Below, piece by piece: positions 12,673 to 25,485 of a stretch of 64,000 nt of DNA (its first letter is position 1; every line of letters starts with the position of its first letter). The DNA comes from Plutella xylostella (Eukaryota; Arthropoda; Insecta; Lepidoptera; Plutellidae): the NCBI RefSeq assembly GCF_932276165.1, contig NC_064012.1, forward strand, positions 3,293,501-3,357,500, given 5' to 3'. Both the position numbers and the translations under genes were made by a program. Below the pieces are notes generated by a model. That model searched no databases, had not been told where the DNA came from, and saw only the letters and a program-made list of their open reading frames with translations.

Positions 12673-15600
12673 ACAGCAAAAAAAATTACTAAAAAATTTA
12701 CATAGTTTGAAGACTTATGCCTACGAATACGATGTTTCGTAGCAGCCGTAGCCATTACCGTTCATGCCTACGAAACGTCGTAGCAAGGCGTAGCATTCAA
12801 AAATAAATGAACTGAAGATGAATGAAAACGCTCTTTACTCTTGATACACTAGTTCTAGCTGGTGTAAAAAAGTAAAGAATAAGTGACTGTGTCTGTATAA
12901 TATTCGCACATCACTGAGTTTAATTTTAGGCCATCTACAGAAAGATCTAATAACCTTAAATTCAATTAGGTTCCCTCTATAAATTATAACTACAAATTAA
13001 CAATTTCGTATATAAATATGGTTGCTGTTTCTTGTTCACGACGAAGTTCTAGCTAATTCCTACAGAGGTGTTGGCCTCTCTCAACAGCCATCTGTATTAT
13101 TATAACAGGGTTTGAACTAGTCTGTGACAAACTGACAACATTAACAAGACCAAGTTAGGTATAAATTATGAAGGCAGAGAGATGCACCTTACAGTTTCAG
13201 TAAGTTACAGTGTGAGTTTGCAGATATTAGTTCCGTAGGAGTGCTTCTAGAGTTGTTATTTGTAATTGCTATGGATCGTCTCGCGCTTGCCTAATTATAG
13301 CACAGAATTGTAATTTTATAAGTAAAGGTAAATTGATCAATAATGGTTGAGGTCCCAAACTCTGCTCTTCTCCAAAGTATGAAAATAAATATGTAAAAGC
13401 TAATATTTATTTACTTTGTCTTACATAATAATACCTGTACTTATAGTTGTATTTTCTTTACCTATTTTCATGTAATACTTACCTACAAGTATTTATGTAC
13501 GTACTGTCTGTCTCCGTCTCGCCTTTTATTTAAATTGTACAACAAGTACCTACCTATCCCTTTAGATTATTCTAATTTCAAGTCAGAGCTATTCAAAAAT
13601 CCATCCATAATCTTTAAACCTGCCTAATGCTAATGTATAGTTGTTGCAATTAAAAATGATCTAGATTTTCTTACACCTGATACATAATTTATTGAGTAAT
13701 ATTATTATATACTTAGGTTACTATTAGTTGTACAATAGAGTCCCCGCTACCACTGAAGTCCGATAGCCGCAAGGCTGTTTTTTATATGACTTGTATCAGG
13801 TATTTACTTTTTGACTGCACTCATAGAACTTCAGATAGTATGATAGGCTAGATTAGTCCGCGATTTAGTCGTTAGACTTCGGTCGTGGCGCGCACTATAG
13901 CTTAAAAATTTAAAGTTTAATATTAGACTATTCTGTCACAGTACGTGCGTTTTTGTTACAAATTAGGTACATAAATATACAAGAAATCTTCAGCTATAAT
14001 AATTATTACACATTTTTATGGCATAACAAAACAAGTGTTAGTGAATCGCATAAGTTGCACAGCTCTAAGCTTTCAACCCTTCGCTGCTTAGTAATTAGCA
14101 TCGGAGCGAATAACCGACGCAATCAAAAACGGGTGAAAATGCCCCAGTTACAACCGTGCTGCGGGAGGGTTAAAATGAACATACCTACCTAATGTACCTA
14201 CCTAAATAGGGTGGAGTTTTATCAGAGATCATCTCGGAGACTATATTATAGTACACAGAATGTACCACATCTGCTGAAAAAAAAACAAGCTGTAAAAAAA
14301 CTGCTTCTGGAAGAGCCCTCTTATTGGTGAAAATGAGATTATTGTAAGCCAAAATTCTTTGGTATTGCGAATAAATTAAACTGATTAGGGGTAGATCACT
14401 AATAAAATGTATCTCTGTATTGTACCGCTGTTATTTTGGTCGTATTTTTGAGTTCCCGTGGGATCATGTTGCATATTGTGAGGACTTCAATATTCATGGA
14501 CATAGGAATGTGTTTTCACCATTTAACTAGGTAATTATAGAATGCTTATGTAATGCACTACCGGGGACTACGTTGATGGCATATATGTATATCTAAAGTT
14601 AGAGACGCTTGAATCGTGCCTGCATTTTGGATACAATACGGAAACATCTGACAGTCGGGTTGCCTATTTACCCGACAACTCTTTCAGCACATGCTTGCTT
14701 GTGTTGGGGTCCACCAACCCGCACTGGGCCCGTATGTTGGACTAGGCCTTAAAATCTTCCCTGGAGCGAGGCCCGTGCCCCAGCAATAAGGACATGATAG
14801 GTTTTAATGATTATTGATTCATCTACTTATTTTCAAACTCATCACCATCACTGTATTTTTCTGTTGGGTCCAAAGAATTGTTCCAACCGGCCCTAAACCA
14901 CTCAACCCTTCTGGGAGACAGGTTCTGCTATAACGACTTGCAAAGTTATGACATTCCTCGTTCAGTTATAACGCCAGTTATTGTTGTTAATTATAATTAT
15001 TTTGCTGTTCATTATAATTATAATTACGCAGGCGAGTCGGGAATTTTACACACGACCATTAAGGGTTCTTAATAAAAGCAGCAGATTCGGTGGAATTTTA
15101 AATAGGTTGGGATAGTATACATATAAAGGACCATGTTACGGGATGGTTGCGGGTAGTGTTAATTTGGTTGTTTTATGTTCTAGATAATGTTTTATGGACA
15201 TGTTTTAATTTATGAAAATTGGTATAGTTACCTACAGATAAGTATATTTCAGATCAAGTAAATTCTAACTCCGCATTTTTTACTATCTTGACTCTACATA
15301 CAGAAAGTGAGACACTATTTTTCGATCAATCACCTAATTAATATGATCTAAACAAAAAAATGTCATAATAATAACATGAGCTACGAAGGAATAAGTATGT
15401 TCATCTATTCACAGTAACTATTCTACAAAGTCTATTCCATTTTATTAACCGTAAACTATGTTCTTTGCAACGCACCCTCTAGGACTCGTTGTTGCCAAAC
15501 AAAAACAACATTAGCATCAATTTACAAACTTTTCTTAAACAAACGCCGAAAATCAACACTCATTCCACATGTAATTTGTAAGAGTTAACAGACTTCCACC

Positions 15601-16138
15601 TCCGTTTGAGGGTTGAAAGAACCAGTTCAACCTGACCGCTGAGGTAGCCCTTAACAGCGAACACTATATTCACAGTAGTGTATGGGTGTTAGAGATCAGT
15701 GTATGGTGGTCGGATAAAACGATGATGAAATCTATTAATCATTTTAATACGTCTGTACCCTAGTTAATAGTGTTACAAATTAATACGTAGCATTTTTTCT
15801 TTGTTCTCGTTTCTTGTTGTTTACATAGTCGCCACTTGTAGTTTTGTTGTACACGCGTTATTAAGTAAGGTTGTTTAATATTATATTTCATGAAAGACTG
15901 TAACTAAATTCTTACGTCTGTAATAATTATAGTGCATGAAAAGAGCCGCTAGAGTGACCTTGTAAAGGTATAAATCATACTTAAACAGTGTACGTGGAAT
16001 TATTTCGAGCACCATTTTCAGATTAAAAATGTATTGAGTTTGATACTAATTACTTCCCAAATGTTATTTCGTTTTGACTTCGCGATAGGGTTTCGTGTAC
16101 CCGGATGCATTCAGTGAATGACGACTAATGAATATAAG
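12673..16138. other. Intergenic, no recognisable gene
   Basis: No exon or RNA gene is supported. A near-palindromic segment based on cctacgaaacgtcgtagc lies at about 12720-12800. A diverged interspersed-repeat segment (ccaccaacccgcactgggcc) lies at about 14708-14770. AT-rich simple sequence occurs near 14990-15030. Confidence 0.5.
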
Positions 16139-16282
16139 GCGGACCCTAGACCTACAATAATATTGTGCAATAAGTTTTGAATCCAAATGACGTTTGCGCA
16201 ATCTTCAATATTAACCCTAGACGATGAATTATCTTGCACAATTTACAATATTGCGCAACATAATTGATCGTCTAGGGGCCGC
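16139..16282. mobile_element. Hairpin MITE (about 144 bp)
   Basis: The left end reads gcggaccctagacctacaat and the right end, on the other strand, gcggcccctagacgatcaat. Pairing continues through an attgtgcaa-type core. A third copy of the ccctagacgat motif lies internally. It is a non-coding foldback element. Confidence 0.65.
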
Positions 16283-19088
16283 ATAAATCACTGCTGACCA
16301 CCATATCTGACTGACTTATCCATTATACCCTTGTCATAATAACCTCTAGTGTTTGTCACCAACACGCTAATAATAAGAATAAGATTGTAGGTAATCAATT
16401 ATAAACACCATAATTATTATGTTAATAAACCTGACAAAAACCAAAACAAGAATTATAATTATTTGCAGTATACAACCTTAATATAACCTAAGCAGTTCAG
16501 AAACAATACACAATACAACGCTATGGTATACCCCCTAAATTCCACCTAAAACACGAGCCAGCGTGAAGCGGTCATGCCAACCATGAAACATTCAGGCTGC
16601 GTCTTATTCTAGTTGTATTTTATTCGACAGTTTGTCATCTGCAGTTTCAGAAGGGACGTGCTTCGGATGCTAACTGAAGGTTTCACGGGGGCGGCCTTGT
16701 TCTTACCGTACGTTACTGTAACTTCTGTATACATTACTCGTCCGCAGACTTCTTAGGATGAATTGTCAGTATAATGTTTCGTCTCATATTGAAATTGGAG
16801 ATTGTTATTGGACATTGTTTCTTAATGTCTAGGTTCAGTTTACCTGTGGGATAAAAATCGTGCTAACACTTTCTGAAATTTTATTTAGATACACAATAAT
16901 AGTCTATATGTTAACAAATGAGTATTGAGCATTATTTTTCTCGCACACTCTTACAATAATGGGATCAGTACTCGTTTGTTTAGAAAAGTAGACTATAGTA
17001 GGTGATTTAGAAAACCACAAAAAAACCAGCATTGTACAGCGTCCACTTCTGTAAGGTCTAAAGATATAAATTCAAAAAGTTGCTGTCATGCGTGATATAT
17101 AAAATATTCTAATACCACCCGTAGAATTGCGAAAATCGTCACGACCCAGCGAGTTGTAGTCTTGCGTTCGATTCCCGCCATGTAAGGCACGTTTTATATG
17201 CGATATCCCATTTAAATATATTAAAGTTTACACGCAATGAAAAAATAATGTATTGACATGTTTTGAAAATATTGGGCAAACAGTTGAACACTTTCTAAAA
17301 CCACAACTAAAACTACTTATAACTGAAACACCCGGCTCCGCAGTATTCACTGACGCAGGTACATTTATGTAGATAGTTATGTACTTACCTAAGCTATGTA
17401 CTCTATACAACCTAACATAGCTAGCTGCTATTGTTAGAACACAAAGGCTTGTGGACACACTCGCTTGTTTCGTCACAAGATTGGCCACACAGTGACAAAG
17501 CACATTATTAAAACGTGACCTCACGAAACAAGTTGCGTTCTAGACTAGAGCGATACCACACGTTGTGTGTGCGTTGCGTTAGCGCTGCGTCGACTGAATG
17601 TTTTAGAACATAACTTGTTCAGATTGACCTCCTGAGTCACCCCCTTTCAGCTTAGTATACCACTTTTGCAACACCATGTATAGTGTGTTGCTCAAACCTT
17701 TTGTCGCTCCTCACAAAGGTAGGGTTTAGAGCCCAATATTTCCTCACAGCCTAAATTAACTTCGTAGAATAGGTCTGTATATTCGTGTACATACTCGTAT
17801 TTAGTGGTAGTAATTTACCAAAACACATTAAGAAAGGCATTGTAAGTTTTATAAGTTGCAGGTATCTATTTGTTTTCAGTGTGCTCAGACACAGCTACGG
17901 GGCAAAGGTGTAGGATTTTAACGTTACTCGTAGCGAGTAAAAGCGAATTAGCTACGGAGCGAAAACTCGCACTCTCCATACATTTTTCTCATGTCGCCTT
18001 GTCGTGGCCCTCGTCACATGTTTCATATTATGGTTAATTCTTAATGCACAAATTTTAATTTTAATGATGTCAAACTATAAATGTTTGCCTGTGGCAAATG
18101 TGATTTACAAAAACATTTGAAGAGTTTGAATTTTAAACAATTAATGTAAGGTTTTGACTGCACCAAAATTAGAATTTGTGCCTTCAGAATCGACATCAAT
18201 GTCTACCATTCATTTTCAACACTCGCCGCTTTGTCGACTTTTGCATCAATACCTTCACAGCACCCTACGAATATCAGCCATCATAACAATAAACAATAAG
18301 TATATCTACAGTTTTTATACCATCTCAACCACTGTAACTCAATCAAGCACGGTTACATCATAAACTGGAACTAGGATATTTTATATTTATTTTCGCATAA
18401 AATCTCATTGCGCGGAGAAAACAACACTTTTATTGTTCCCGCTGGAGTGGCGTTCGCGAGCTAGCGAGCGCGCGAGGGATGGGACACACACGCCTGCATA
18501 TAAATATATATAAATAAATATTACGGGATTTACGGGTAATGTTACTCTGAAAGAAAATATACGATTTCAAAATACACCTACTACGAGCAATGATACATTG
18601 ATTTCTTAATGGAAACAGGCATAAGACATCCACTTTTACTTTTCTGCATTGATTTTCCGTCACGTTGCGGGTATTTATTTAATACAATACACTTAATTAT
18701 TTCCGAGTTTTTATTTTACAAAACAGTAATTTTAAAATAAATCAGTATAAAGAGGCGGTCTTATTGCTACTAGCAATGTCTACCAGAGAAGCTTTGGATG
18801 GATTGTAATTATTATTATCATTTATGACATAGTTCTATTTGTATTTGATAGATTTAGGTTTAAACGTTTATTCTCATAAGAACATAATATACATTTGTTC
18901 ACTTAAAATGAGATGTTAATTAATTAACTTAAGTATCTATGTTAGTCCTTAAATAATAATATATACATTTTTTGCGCATGCAAGTTGTTGAAAGTTATAC
19001 AATAGTTGTAGTTATAGTTAAATATTTTTGTATTATATTGTGTAGGTTACGTAGCTAAACAAATAATAAGTACTTAGCAGCTATATTA
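16283..19088. other. Intergenic, no recognisable gene
   Basis: No gene is supported. Around 17155-17185 there is a SINE B-box-like scrap (gcgttcgattcccgcc). At 17631-17681 there is a fragment of a dispersed family also seen near 39740, 52805 and 62490 (ctgagtcacc, then agtataccacttttgcaaca). The remainder is AT-rich filler. Confidence 0.5.
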
Positions 19089-19580
19089 CTATTTTATAAG
19101 AGTGACATTTTTATAAATATAACCCTTTAGCAATTTTTTAAATATAAATGGCGATTTTACATTTTTGATGTCTTTAGGTAATTTGTTGTATAGCTGTGCT
19201 CCCTCATAAGCTATACTTTTCTTGCCATACAAAGTCCGGTGGGAGATTAACTTTAAATTATTTGCATTTCTTGTGTTGTATTTTTGTTGTTTTTTAGTGA
19301 AAGATATTTGTGAATGTGTAGTTTTATTAAGTACTTTATGAATGAAAATGCATGTTTTAAAAGTGTATAGTTGATAAATGTGCATCAATTTAGTTTTTTC
19401 GTAGATAATTTCTGTTGCTTCTAAATAATCAAAATTGAACAAAGTTTTGACAAGTTTGTTTTGAGCAATTTGTATTTGTTTAAGATTCGTTCTGGCAGCT
19501 GCTCCCCAAATTTCTATCAGGTATTCTAAGTGAGGTTTAACCAAAGAATTGTAGATTGTGTACCGGACACTTACCGGATT
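19089..19580 (-). pseudogene. Decayed LINE reverse transcriptase C-terminus (CR1/Rex/Daphne-like)
   Basis: About 163 codons remain open. They begin near PVSVRYTIYNSLVKPHLEY and include IEIWGAA, a QIQIAQNKLVK segment, a YNTRN segment and GAQLYNKLPKDIKN. This order (thumb-like YxSLVxPHLEY.xxxWG, LQ.xQNKxVR, YNTRN, GxxLYNxLP) is characteristic of the region after the catalytic domain in CR1-superfamily non-LTR retrotransposons. The catalytic palm with its YxDD motif and the endonuclease are absent, so this is a 5'-truncated, non-functional copy. The open frame extends to 19634, but the first residues do not look like part of the domain. The clade is an inference from motif pattern. Confidence 0.85.
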
Positions 19581-19639
19581 TGATAACATAATAATTACAA
19601 AATAGATCTTATAAATATGCATATGCATAAACATTTTTC

Positions 19640-22114
19640 TCGTTTAAGTTGGTTAGTAATAAGAATATAATGTATCATTGATTACCTACCTACTTATGTA
19701 GAAAAAATTCAGATTATCAACTAAAACCCACATAATAATTATATACGTTGGAAACATTTGTAAAAGTTTCCCATCCCTAGCACACCTCCGAACTTTATTG
19801 GGCTCAAATTGTATGAATTATTTATTTAATTTAAAAGCAAAGACGCGGCAAGGCGATCATTCCGCACTCTACGGTGGAAAATGAGATGAAAGAATGCAAA
19901 TGTATAAATAAAACCCTGAACTTTCAAACGTATAAATAGGTATGGTCTAAATTTTTAAGTTAGATGCAAAATTATGCACAGAGTTTTACACTTATGAAAT
20001 TTTTGAGTACCTACTTATTCTATTTTAAGTTAGTCAATTTTGGTGCTATTGTACATCTGTAAGTATTTGATTTTGAAGTCCAAAAAATTATATTAAGACA
20101 ACAGACTATGTTTCAATACAGTAAAATGTTTACTAGCTATCACAGTCTAATACCTACCTAATAATATTAAGCGTTAAGCGAGCTTTCGAGCTTTCGCATA
20201 GCGCCACCAGGGTTTGTGATTTCAGGCTGTAAAACTGTAGATGGCGTTATGGACTCCAATTCTACAACGCGGTATGGTTGTGTTTTTCCGCCAGCCCTTA
20301 TAGATTTCCCTTCAATGGCAACAGGTCTGCTCACAATGATAATCTTAATCATTGGGTGAATAGTTTTTTTGGAGCCTTGTCTCAACTTCTACGAAGTTGT
20401 ATGACGGGCAAGATATAACTATAGTGCCACAAACTTATCTGTTCCGGTGAGAGCGAACTAAATTGGTCCATATAATCTATGTCATGTCAATATGAAATTC
20501 ATTAGTAAGTAATTAGGTATGGACCAATTTAGTTCGCTCTCACCGGAACAGATAAGTTTGTGGCACTATAATACCTGTATAGGTTGGTACCTCTCTAAAA
20601 TCATAGGTTCTACGTCTGATTGTCTTGTATAATTTAACAGGAACACTGACGGATAGTTAACTCAGTCTTGCTCTCCAACTGAGCCCGATAGGAGCATTGT
20701 TGGTCACGTGACCTTTTACTATATGGTAGTATGTCATGTAGTATGTGTGATTTAAAAAATACAAAATTATTTGTAAAAGTTAAAAGGCAACATCTTATCT
20801 AACAATATTAAGAATAATAACAATCTGTTTGATCCATAAAACATATTATAATTATTCATAATAGTGAAACTAATATACTTGTGTTTTGAAACGCGTTTAA
20901 CAAAGGCACGTAATGGATCCATATGGTCAGGTTTACTCACCCCATCACTTGTTGGTATTATTCAAAACATTATTATACTTAGCGTTAGGGGGAAAAGCAT
21001 CCACTTCCAAATGTATTTTTGAGTAGGTAAGTATACCGATTATGACAAATTTATAATACATAGGTACCTAGTGAAAAATTTAACATATAAAAGTTTTGCA
21101 TGAAGAGACTACTTGCTTTAGTTTTTCACCAAGTTTGTTGTAATAAATAAAATCATATAAGCTACTATAGGTAATTAGGTACCTACTTTATATGAAAATT
21201 TATGGAAAAACAATCTTACTGGAAATGAAAAACCACCAAGTAGTGAAGAAGAAGTACTTAGGTACAGCTATATTACTTTGGAGACGTTTTTGCCTATATT
21301 ATTATTCGCATAGGTACCTACACTCACGAGTAGTATTAGTAGTAGTAAGTAGTAGTTCTAGTGACTTATAGAACGGCAATGGCAGGTGGAACTTTTTCGT
21401 TGCTCGTGAATGTAGTTAGGTATTTGTTGTGGCAGCAGATCAGGTGCTGAATTCGAATCCTGGTATAGATTCAGAAATAACATTAAGTAGGTATGTTACT
21501 TTCAAGGTAGGATTATTCTAATTGGACAGTACATAAATCAGGACTACCGCTTTCGTTAATCATAATCTACAAAAAATTCTTTTACATCGACGTATAGCTA
21601 CTTAGTTATCACTCATTTCGATTGCAGCCAGGATCAGCTTCCATACATTCGTGCCCATCATCCTTCACTGAAATTACAGTTAGCTTCCAACTCCAGCCAG
21701 CGTGGTGGGAAATGATCCAAGATTAGAATAGTAAAAGGGAGACATTGGGGATATGCGAATAGGAACATACCCCTTCTTCCCCCGTATCTTTTCGCTTTCG
21801 GCTAAGATTGTTTCTAGTGTTTCGTAGCCAAAAACAAAAAATGATAACAATGGGTACCTAGGTACATAAATCACCTGCCTATAAATTAAAATTTAAAAGT
21901 AGAAACCAGTAGCTCCATCTGTTATTAAAAGCTGAACTATATAAGCATGAAAACTAAGGGAAGCGGAAGCGTGTTGTGGGAAACGAAATAGGGGTTGTTG
22001 CTGAAACGTTACATAGTTACTGTTACCATTCAAAATCATAAGATGGCGGTGAATATATTTTTTATCTGTCTTTTTTTTGTAGGTACCTACCGAGGAACAT
22101 AAGTAGGTATATTT
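19640..22114. other. Intergenic, no host gene
   Basis: Apart from the hairpin MITE at 20420-20570 I found no gene. A GGAACTTTTTCGTTGCTCG motif copy lies at 21387-21410. A diverged segment of the SINE body at 10940 (gcgtggtgggaaatgatcca) lies near 21700. The LTR element begins at the end of this stretch. Confidence 0.5.
20420..20570. mobile_element. Palindromic MITE with perfect 53-bp arms
   Basis: Positions 20420-20472 and 20518-20570 are exact reverse complements (ends tatagtgccacaaacttatc). They are separated by a 45-bp loop and lie in TA-rich context that could include a TA target duplication. The perfect arms suggest a young copy or arm homogenisation. A half copy with substitutions lies at 177-251. 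Confidence 0.9.
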
Positions 22115-22118
22115 CTAT

Positions 22119-22385
22119 TGTTAGGTTCATTAACATTGTTGGAATAAGAATTGATTTTTAACACCATAATGTAACGGAGGTTTTAAAAAAAAAACAAGTG
22201 ACGTTTGGGGAATTGGTCTATGGACTCGAGATGGATTGATTCTTGGATTTTGCGATTGATGTTAAAAATTGTAAAAGTCCGAAAAGTACGAATATAAGCG
22301 AATGGTCGAAAGTTATACGGTGTCTCATTTCACTCAAGGATAGAATACAAGCACACATAAGAAGGATTAGCGACTGTATGCAACA
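22119..22385 (+). repeat. Left LTR
   Basis: This 267-bp repeat starts TGTTAGGTTC and ends CTGTATGCAACA. It contains a run of ten A at about 22185-22194, present at the same length in the right LTR. The CTAT target duplication precedes it directly. No convincing primer binding site follows; tttcagaagtgggatg just downstream is the only candidate. Confidence 0.9.
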
Positions 22386-22959
22386 TTTCAGAAGTGGGAT
22401 GTTTCCGCGTGCATTTTTGTTGTATGAATCTTAATAATGACTTTATTAATCTTGTGAATACTACGATTTTATGTGGAATACAATAGTATACTTAATAGCT
22501 TCAATTAACAATGGATATTTTACCCACAAGTGAAGTTAAACTTAAATGCCAAAGTTTTCATAACCTCAAATAGTTAGAAAATCAGGAAAAATTGTGTTTA
22601 ATTATGAATGCAAGTACAATCAGTTTTCTAGACATGACTGTTAGTCTATATCAATATAGTTAGTTACGCGACCCATAAAGCATCCCTTTGGAAACAAGTG
22701 ACATATTGATATTTGGTCCCAAAACTTATACACAGAGTAGTTAATACTGCCTAAGAGGTGGTACATGTCTGGTGCCGATTCAAACCATGTTTTTTTTGTG
22801 TGCGAGTTTCAGAGACACCACATTGGGGACCAAGATGGTCCCAGGACCATGGTTTGAAAAGAAGAAGAAGGGCCCAAGGTGCCCAAGGCCGAGATCACCG
22901 AGTCCAGGATGCCATGGAGGATGAGGCCCGGGCCAGGGTCTGTGCTTGAACAGAAGGCA

Positions 22960-23440
22960 GCCGGAGCGGAGCAGACGGAGGCTGCAGAGGAGCAGAAGGC
23001 AGCTGGAGGCTGGAGCGGAGCAGACGGAGGCTGCAGAGGAGCAGAAGGCAGCTGGAGGCTGGAGCGGAGCAAACGGAGGCTTCAGAGGAGCAGAAGGCAG
23101 CTGAAGGCTGGAGCAGAGCAGACGGTGGCTGCTGCGGAGCAGAAGGCAGCTGGAGGCTGGAACGGAGCAGACGGTGGCTGCAGAAGGCAGCTGGAGGCTG
23201 GAGCGGAGCAGACGGAGGCTGCAGAGGAGCAGAAAGCAGCAGGAGGCTGGAGCGGAGCAGACGGAGGCTGCAGAGGAGCAGAAGGCAGCTGGAGGCTGGA
23301 GCAGAAGGCAGCTGGAGGCTGGAGCAGAAGGCAGCTGGAGGCTGGAGCAGAGCAGACGGTGGCTGCAGAAGGCAGCTGGAGGCTGGAGCGGAGCAGACGG
23401 AGGCTGCAGAGGAGCAGAAGGCAGCTGGAGGCTGGAGCGG
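22960..23440. repeat. GA-rich minisatellite, about 49-bp unit
   Basis: The unit is built from gcagaggagcagaaggcagc, tggaggctggagcggagcag and acggaggct. About ten full or partial copies occur, some deleted to shorter forms. The unit contains no stop codon in several frames, and its length is not a multiple of three. Long frames therefore stay open on both strands (22879-23817 + and 22895-23951 -). These are low-complexity by-products and not proteins. Confidence 0.9.
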
Positions 23441-23745
23441 AGAGAGGACAGCCGGAGCGGAGAGAGGACAGCCGGAGCGGAGAGAGGACAGCCGGAGCGA
23501 AGAGAGGACAGCCGGAGCGGAGAGAGGACAGCCAGAGCGGAGAGAGGACAGCCGGAGCGGAGAGAGGACAGCCGGAGCGGAAAGAGGACAGCCAGAGCGG
23601 AGAGTGGACAGCCGGAGTGGAAGGAGGACAGCCGGAGCTGAGAGAGGACAGCCGGAGCGAAGAGAGGACAGCCAGAGCGGAGAGAGGACAGCCGGAGCGG
23701 AGAGAGGACAGCTGGAGCGGAGAGAGGACAGCCGTAGCAGAGGAC
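23437..23745. repeat. GA-rich minisatellite, 20-bp unit
   Basis: About 15 copies of a 20-bp unit (agagaggacagccggagcgg) lie in register and continue directly from the 49-bp repeat. Copies differ by one or two substitutions. Both repeats share the cggagcgga core, so the second array probably arose by expansion of part of the first. Confidence 0.92.
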
Positions 23746-24440
23746 AGCTGGAGCAGAGGAAAGCTGGAGATAGCAAAGGACTGGTTTGAGGTAAAGAGGT
23801 TGGTCTTGTCTCGATAAAGAGATATTTTTGAATGTTTAAGGGATAGCTTTACAACACTACCATTCACTTTGCACTGCAAAAGCTTCAAGGTCTGGCTAAG
23901 ATTTGGTATGAAGGTCTTAACTCTATTCTCTTGACTAGACCAGAGTGGCAAGGAAAACTTTTAAGTGTGTTCCGTATGAACAAATTATGGCCAGATCTTG
24001 GAAGAGGTGCTTGGCAGAAAAGAAGACTTGATTGGTCAATTGAGGTTTGTTTTTGTGAGAGGTTGTCTCTCCTCAATCAATGTGGTGTTCAGAGAGAGAG
24101 TGTGCTGCTAACTATATCATACACTGACTTGGTAAACAGGCACTTAGATTGGATGATTTGGTTTTGCGCTGTTTTCATCTAGACCTGTTGTTGCAATTCT
24201 TGATGAGCAGTGGGGATTCCAGCCCTACAGGACAGGCGGCCCTGCTCTTTTATAATTATGACATACTTTATATTTTTATATGTTACGAGATGGACATGTT
24301 AACAACAATCAAAACTATTGTGATGTTATTCAAAGCTCAACTTTGGATCTGTTTTAACTTATCTTTTAGAGACTTGTTATGACTGTAAAGTAAGGGGGCA
24401 CCGTTTTTTTTCACCGTATCCTAAGCCAGTTATGAGTGCA

Positions 24441-25483
24441 CTTAATGCAACAGGGTTGGGTTCACAACTGATGATTGACTTAGTAAAGCCAATAATAGTA
24501 AAACTACAGTTACAGATGAAATTAAAAATTAAAGGGTAATGGGGTAAATGTAAACTACTAGATAGGTCAAATTGTGAATGAAGTTACAATTAATTAGATG
24601 TTTAGTATTCCCTTATCCTACCTCTATTCTTAGATATTGATGAAACTCAAATGCTTACAAAATACTAATGTTGAATCTCATCATCAGCATAGCTCTTTAC
24701 TGCTGGACGTAGGGTTTTCTCCCAAAGCATAACACTGGATGCGATCTATAGTTTTCCCTGACCTTGACCTTATCTAATCACATTTCAAACACAACAAAAA
24801 AAAAAAACTATTCAAAGTTTGTTACATTTAGTAGGGAAAATATTGTGATGCAAATAGATACCTTACAGTTGCTTTGGTGAACAATTTAACTTAAATCAGT
24901 ATATTTTTTCAACTAGTTTTATTATCTGATTGAATTTATTAAAGTACAGCTAATAGTGTATAGTGTTAGTGTGTGTCACATCTGGGGTCATGAAACGCTT
25001 ATGAATAATAACTAAGAATCGAATTCTAGAACCAGTCTCAGCACTAGCGAATTTCTGATGCTACATTTACCCTTGAGAGTCTACAGATCTTTTATATGGG
25101 TTCTAGAATGCGACCCTTACACTTACAACCACATGTGGAAAAGTGTAATTAGCTAGCTAGTAGCTATTTACCTAAGATATTCATATTGTGCTATAATATA
25201 CATAGCAGTAACTTCTCCAAATATTGTAAAATGGAATGAAATTAGCTAAACTTAAACAGTTAGGTACTCTAGTAACCAAATAAAACATTAAATTAGTTTA
25301 AAACAATAAATGTGCAAATTCTTGAAGAAAATAAAAATAAAATACAATTGTTTTAAACATATGATAATAGTTACATTATGTATGTAATATTTTTACCATA
25401 GGTAGGTAAATGTACATTCTGAAACAATTGCAACTTAACTTATAACTTAATAAATACATGGTGCATAGTTCACTCAAAACCAG
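24441..25483. other. Interior of the LTR element, non-coding
   Basis: No frame is recognisable. A dispersed-repeat segment (catcatcagcatagctcttt, then actgctggacgtagg) lies at about 24678-24715. Its relatives occur near 31612, 33142 and 33750. The rest is AT-rich, and no pol motif was found on either strand. Confidence 0.5.
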
Positions 25484-25485
25484 TA

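Larger units (their letters stand above)
22766..24440 (+). pseudogene. Broken gag remnant of the LTR element
   Basis: A start-like region (MSGADSNHVFF, from 22766) is followed by minisatellites. A capsid-like stretch at about 23862-24178 then reads LQKLQGLAKIWYEGL, LLTRPEWQGKLLSVF and SIEVCFCERLSLLNQCG. The pattern 'LxGxAxxWYEGL...W..KLL..F....SIE.YF..KL.LLNQC' is that of retrotransposon Gag capsid regions. A zinc-knuckle-like CYDCKVRGHRFF lies at 24375-24410; its spacing is CX2CX4H but the last cysteine is missing. Stops and frame changes separate these parts, so no functional Gag can be made. The family assignment is from motif memory, not from a search. Confidence 0.65.

Noticed and set aside
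22879..23951. Four long overlapping frames (155-312 codons) on both strands
   Set aside because: They cover GA-rich minisatellites whose units contain no stop in several frames. The predicted proteins are low complexity and shift with each unit, so they are not genes.
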